Source of the DNA: Balneolia bacterium
Lineage (GTDB): Bacteria > Bacteroidota > Rhodothermia > Balneolales > Cyclonatronaceae
Reading direction: 5' to 3'
Length of the DNA stretch: 8,530 nt
NCBI GenBank assembly: GCA_003566395.1
Contig: PXDL01000131.1
Span: 1-8,530 of the forward strand
Shown: positions 4,805 to 8,530 of the stretch, piece by piece
How positions within the stretch are numbered: the stretch's first letter is position 1
Layout: the number at the start of each line of letters is the position of its first letter
Made by a program: the position numbers and the translations under genes
The notes under the pieces: generated by a model
Told to the model about the DNA's origin: nothing
Database searches by the model: none
Seen by the model: only the letters and a program-made list of their open reading frames with translations

Positions 4805-7303
4805 ATGAACAAAGAGACCGAAATCAGGAAGCTGGCCGAACGACTCGCTGATCATCCGGAGCAGGAGTGGGATTCCCGTATCCGGGAGTGGTGTGAAGGA
4901 GATGAGGAGATGGAGCAGCTTCTCGCCATAGAGGCGGAACATAACATCCAGGCACGGGCGTTTGTAGAAAGCCTGCAAAAGCAGATGTTTACCCTTACAA
5001 AGTCATCAATTCGCGGAACCTCGGCCGGTCCTGATTCCATTGCCGGATACCGGATTATCCGGCGGCTTGGTTCGGGCAGCAGCGCAACCGTCTATCTGGC
5101 CCGCACCGAAAAAGGGGAAAAAGCTGCGCTCAAAATTCTCAAGGCCCATCTTGATGACTCCGTGTCACGGCAGCGATTTATGGCCGAACAGCGGATTTTA
5201 TCGGCCCTGAAAGATCCCTGTATCGCCGGCTATATCAACGGCGGCGTTACCGTGGACGGGCAGCCCTTTGTGCTCATGGAGTATGCCGAGGGTATCCCCA
5301 TCGATACCTGGTGCGACCGCAGGCAACTTTCCGTGAACGAACGAATCCGGCTGTTCTCGTCGGTCTGCCGGGCGGTGCATACAGCCCACCAAAATCTTGT
5401 GGTACATCGCGATCTGAAGCCGGATCATATTCTTGTTGATGAAACCGGAGCCGTTAAGCTGATCGACTTCGGCATCGCAAAACTCCTTGATCCCGGCCTT
5501 CCGGAAAACGATGTTGCCCGGACTCATACCCACATGCGAATGATGACACCCGAGTTTGCCAGTCCTGAGCAAATTCGCGGGCATCAACTTACCACGGCTT
5601 CGGATGTGTATTCACTCGGCGTGTTGCTTTACATTCTGCTCACGGGAAGTAGGCCCTATTCGCTAAATTCTTTGTCCCTGCTCGATATTGAGCGGACCGT
5701 CTGTAAAAGCGTGCCGCCCAAACCGGCTACAAAATTTTCCGCCGGCGATAAAAGTCAGGCCGAGGAAATTGCTCGTAACCGGAGTACGGATCCCGGCAAG
5801 CTGCGCCGAATTCTTTCCGGCGATCCGGGGCGCATCATTATGATGGCAATGCATAAAGAGCCTGGCAAGCGGTACGATTCCGCCCTGTCCATGGCCGACG
5901 ATCTTGAGCGCTGGCTGCGTAAAGAGCCGGTCAAGGCGCGCCCGCCGAGCTTTTATTATCGATGCCGGAAATTTACCGAGCGGAACCGATGGGGAGTGGC
6001 AGCCACGGCTGCGGCCCTGCTTATTCTGATAGGGGGCGTCGGCGGTATATTGTGGCAAAATCAGCAAACTCTCCGGCACGCCGGCGAGGCACAAACTCAA
6101 GCTATGATTGCCCAACAGGTTACCGATTTTCTGGTGGAGCTGTTCGAGTCTGCCGACCCCTCCGTGGCCCTGGGCGAGCCGGTTACTACCGGAGAGCTTC
6201 TGAAGAAAGGAGAGGAACAGGCGTTGGCCGGAGATCAGGATCCGGATATTCAGCTGCACTTGCTTACCGCGCTGGGACGCGTGTATCAGGGTATGGGAAT
6301 GCATCAGAAAAGCACCGATCTGTTTATGGCTGCCCTGGAAATTGCCGAAAAGCAGCCGTCACCCGACCGTCTTCATATTGCCCGCCTGCAGCGTAAAGCC
6401 GGGATAAATCTCAGGGTGATGGGCAGACTGGCCGAATCCGATTCCCTGCACCTGCTTGCCTACCAACATCGCAGGCAGATACTGGGCGATGAAAACCGAC
6501 TCACCATACAAAGTTTCGAAGAGTGGGCGGGCGTCCATGCCTACTATTCACGAAATACCGAAAAGGCGGATTCCCTGTTCCGCAAAGTGGTGGAACGCCG
6601 TCGCGTCTGGGCGTCGGAAGATCCCGCAGCTCTGGGTGAAGCGCTCAATAATCTTGCCTACATCAACATGCTTAAGCGGGATTTCTACGAGGCTCAAAAA
6701 AATTACCGGGAATCGGCCGAGATGTATCGTATCGGGCAGGACGAAAATCACCCCGACCGGCTTCGTGCCTTAACAGGCCTTGCCGTAGCATATCACAGGG
6801 GCGGGGATTATTCCCGTTCGGAACAGATGTACCGGGATGTCATCAACCGTCGTACGGCCGTGCTCGGTCCCGATCATCATCAGGTGGGCACTTCATGGTA
6901 TCATTTAGCTGAAGTGCTTCGGGATACCGGCCGCAACGAATCAGCCCTGACCGCCCTGCTTGAATCGGTTCGGGTGATGCAGCAGCTTGATGCTCCGCAC
7001 CAACTCTATCCCAGCATACTGCTCTCGCTGGCGGATGTGCAAGAGCGCACGCAGCGGCTAAACGAGGCGGGAAATACCTATCGGCTGGCCGCAGCTGAGT
7101 GCGCGGAAATCAGGGGTGAACGTTCTCCGGGCTGTCTTCAGATGTATCAGGCTGCGGGACGCTTCTTTTTGGAAACCGGCTACCCGAAAGACGGGCTTGA
7201 GTTTCTTCAGCGCGCCTACGAAGGGTTTCACGACCTCTACGGACCTGAGGACGACCGTCTTCTCCGTCTTGAGGATATGATGGCGAAGGCCGGCGGAGCC
7301 TGA
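4805..7303 (+). CDS. membrane Ser/Thr protein kinase with TPR domain
   Basis: The chosen start is ATG 4805 (832 residues). The frame is open upstream to 4697, but that part overlaps the sigma gene and looks non-coding. A short helical N-terminal region (1-75) precedes the Hanks-type kinase domain, about 81-371: glycine loop GSGSSATV (89-96), ATP-binding Lys110, alphaC Glu128, HRDLKP (201-206) with catalytic Asp203, DFG (221-223), SPEQ (253-256) and DVYSLG (267-272). The catalytic-loop Asn is replaced by His208. One transmembrane helix lies at about 398-417. The extracytoplasmic part (about 430-832) holds TPR repeats, clearest at 485-515, 612-645, 653-682 and 695-728. The layout predicts a receptor: an external TPR sensor or scaffold and a cytoplasmic kinase. 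Its place right after the sigma gene suggests it modifies or controls that sigma factor. No Shine-Dalgarno is seen. Confidence 0.93.
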   Translation: MNKETEIRKLAERLADHPEQEWDSRIREWCEGDEEMEQLLAIEAEHNIQARAFVESLQKQMFTLTKSSIRGTSAGPDSIAGYRIIRRLGSGSSATVYLARTEKGEKAALKILKAHLDDSVSRQRFMAEQRILSALKDPCIAGYINGGVTVDGQPFVLMEYAEGIPIDTWCDRRQLSVNERIRLFSSVCRAVHTAHQNLVVHRDLKPDHILVDETGAVKLIDFGIAKLLDPGLPENDVARTHTHMRMMTPEFASPEQIRGHQLTTASDVYSLGVLLYILLTGSRPYSLNSLSLLDIERTVCKSVPPKPATKFSAGDKSQAEEIARNRSTDPGKLRRILSGDPGRIIMMAMHKEPGKRYDSALSMADDLERWLRKEPVKARPPSFYYRCRKFTERNRWGVAATAAALLILIGGVGGILWQNQQTLRHAGEAQTQAMIAQQVTDFLVELFESADPSVALGEPVTTGELLKKGEEQALAGDQDPDIQLHLLTALGRVYQGMGMHQKSTDLFMAALEIAEKQPSPDRLHIARLQRKAGINLRVMGRLAESDSLHLLAYQHRRQILGDENRLTIQSFEEWAGVHAYYSRNTEKADSLFRKVVERRRVWASEDPAALGEALNNLAYINMLKRDFYEAQKNYRESAEMYRIGQDENHPDRLRALTGLAVAYHRGGDYSRSEQMYRDVINRRTAVLGPDHHQVGTSWYHLAEVLRDTGRNESALTALLESVRVMQQLDAPHQLYPSILLSLADVQERTQRLNEAGNTYRLAAAECAEIRGERSPGCLQMYQAAGRFFLETGYPKDGLEFLQRAYEGFHDLYGPEDDRLLRLEDMMAKAGGA

Positions 7304-7313
7304 ACGTCTTTAT

Positions 7314-8530
7314 CTACTCCCCATGCAACAATTGCAGAATATGCGAGCCGCTCAGTCGTACTTCGGCCGTCACTTTGTTTGAAAAGGGATTCGGCCGGGA
7401 GTCAACGGCCGTACCGTCAAGGAAAAGCTCAAGTTCCCACTGTCTTCCGACAGCATCATCATGCATATAATAATTGTCGCGTCCGTCAGGGGCGATGTCG
7501 TTCCTGTAATACAGGGTGATGGTTCCCGAGATTGATCCGCCCTCCACCTCTGCATGCCAGTTTTGGGTGATGCCGTCATTTTCATGATCCGGGGTCAAAT
7601 ACAACAGCACCTCCGGATTTCCCTGAATTCCGTCCGGCTCGATATCTATGGCCGCGATTGTCCAACCGGCATCGTCGGTAAACAAAATCCGGCCGGAATC
7701 TTCCGTTGAGAGGTGCATTTCCACGCGGTTGTGCCAGGCCACAGGACGGTCGAACAAAAGCATGGAGCGGATAAACGCATACCGAAGTTCGATGAAATCA
7801 CGTAATGCTTCCACTTGATACGGCCAGGTTTCCGCAGGGCTGTGATGCTGTCCCTGCCGCCGTTCAAAGCCGTCCCTTCGTTGCATATAAGCACCAATTT
7901 TCTCCTCCAGCTTATCGATGCGTGTATCGAACCAGTTGGGGGTAAAGACCTCATCCATCAGATAAAGCAGCCGCTTCCCGAACTGTTCGCGCAACTGCGG
8001 CGTCTGGTGAAATTTCACGATTAGAGAATTTGTAACCTCCGATTCATCTATCGGGTACTCATAGGCGAAATAATCGTTGAGCATGGGTGTGATGGGTCTC
8101 TGCGTTTCCTGTAATTCCTCCCGCAGGTTTTTTCCGAAGCTCCGATGGCTGACCGCCGGAATCACGTTCCACAGGCTGTCTTCCCGCTGCTCTTTATACA
8201 GATGAAATTCCTCGTCATATAAATGCACAGTTCCCATAATTGAATACACACAAAGCAGGTCTGTGAGTTTTTCAAGCCCGAAGCGTTCCCTGATTCCGGC
8301 ATAAAAAGCATCACCGGCCGGGGTGTCGCGGGCCCACTGTTTCAGCTCTTCCAAATCCGGAAGCACCGGAAATTCAGATTCGGAATCATATTGACCGTTT
8401 GTACGCGAATCGGCCAGGGCAATGTGTATTCCCAGACCTTCGTACACATCATCAATAAAAAGGGCGATGTAACGGGTTTGGGGAGCCGGTTGGTCCAGCT
8501 CGTTAAACATCTTGCTTGCGAGGATCTGCC
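7314..8530 (-). CDS. CotH-family protein, C-terminal part, probable pseudokinase (5' end outside window)
   Basis: The frame is open on the minus strand from the right edge to stop TAG at 7314-7316. An in-frame ATG at 8508-8510 is probably internal: the six codons before it (QILASK) continue into FNELDQPAP and YIALFIDDVYEGLGIHIAL, which fits the CotH pattern of Leu-Ala-x-x-hydrophobic-Phe-x-Glu-Leu followed by a strand and GLY-x-hydrophobic. Counting from that Met, the CotH-like domain runs to about 252, including LYDEEFHLY (97-105), IPAVSHRSFG (117-126) and the C-terminal helix with ELRYAFIRSML (241-251). A beta-rich domain follows (about 262-398). CotH proteins are atypical kinases, in spores and elsewhere, but here the expected catalytic Asp positions read His96 and Val120/His122. 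The gene converges on the kinase gene, with a 10-bp gap between the stops. Function is unknown; a surface or binding role is a guess. Confidence 0.7.
   Translation of the reverse strand, partial: QILASKMFNELDQPAPQTRYIALFIDDVYEGLGIHIALADSRTNGQYDSESEFPVLPDLEELKQWARDTPAGDAFYAGIRERFGLEKLTDLLCVYSIMGTVHLYDEEFHLYKEQREDSLWNVIPAVSHRSFGKNLREELQETQRPITPMLNDYFAYEYPIDESEVTNSLIVKFHQTPQLREQFGKRLLYLMDEVFTPNWFDTRIDKLEEKIGAYMQRRDGFERRQGQHHSPAETWPYQVEALRDFIELRYAFIRSMLLFDRPVAWHNRVEMHLSTEDSGRILFTDDAGWTIAAIDIEPDGIQGNPEVLLYLTPDHENDGITQNWHAEVEGGSISGTITLYYRNDIAPDGRDNYYMHDDAVGRQWELELFLDGTAVDSRPNPFSNKVTAEVRLSGSHILQLLHGE

Noticed and set aside
3800..4808. Recurring ACCCGAC near the cytochrome start, inside the sigma gene and before the kinase start
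   Set aside because: It is seven bases long, occurs in both coding and leader DNA and on different strands, so chance explains it.
5663..6304. Minus-strand frame of 213 codons opposite the kinase gene
   Set aside because: It is a shadow of the kinase/TPR coding sequence; it has no start context and no recognisable domain.
7314..7393. PNPF near the C-terminus of the CotH-like protein, as a type IX secretion sorting domain
   Set aside because: Only about 26 residues follow the motif, whereas sorting domains run about 70-80, and the segment fits equally well as the last strands of the beta-rich domain.

Overview
The window reads as ordinary chromosomal DNA from a free-living Gram-negative bacterium of the FCB group, most likely Rhodothermota/Balneolota or a relative. 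This is inferred, not proven. The pointers are a TIGR02999-type ECF sigma factor next to a membrane Ser/Thr kinase with a TPR tail, a CotH-like protein, lipoprotein and exported TPR proteins, moderately GC-rich codon use, and almost no Shine-Dalgarno sequences. I see no RNA gene, insertion sequence, CRISPR array, attachment site or phage gene.

Layout. 1-528 (+): 3' part of an alpha/beta hydrolase cut by the left edge, with its catalytic Ser, Asp and His all visible. 594-1766 (+): secreted TPR-like protein. 1815-3799 (-): probable two-gene operon, read right to left, of a membrane-anchored di-heme cytochrome c (2822-3799) and then a lipoprotein built from two copies of one Cys/His/Trp-rich domain (1815-2774). 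3800-4188: AT-richer divergent control region holding one doubtful small ORF. 4189-7303 (+): ECF sigma factor followed by a Ser/Thr kinase-TM-TPR protein, probably one operon. 7314-8530 (-): C-terminal part of a CotH-family protein, convergent with the kinase gene and running off the right edge; the only in-window ATG (8510) lies inside the conserved domain, so it is not the true start.

How the genes may work together. The sigma/kinase pair is the clearest functional unit. The sigma is of a class that lacks the acidic 'DAED' patch of region 2.2, and no anti-sigma factor is visible. The adjacent kinase, whose TPR domain should lie outside the cytoplasm, is a natural candidate for its signal input. 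The cytochrome and lipoprotein probably work together in the cell envelope in electron transfer or in handling a metal or small molecule, but the lipoprotein family's function is unknown to me.

Most worth a second look: the CotH-like protein seems to have lost both catalytic Asp positions (pseudokinase); the Ser/Thr kinase has His where the metal-binding Asn of the catalytic loop is expected; the lipoprotein has a tandem domain duplication with near-identical DNA blocks; and the sigma factor has Thr residues where acidic residues normally sit.
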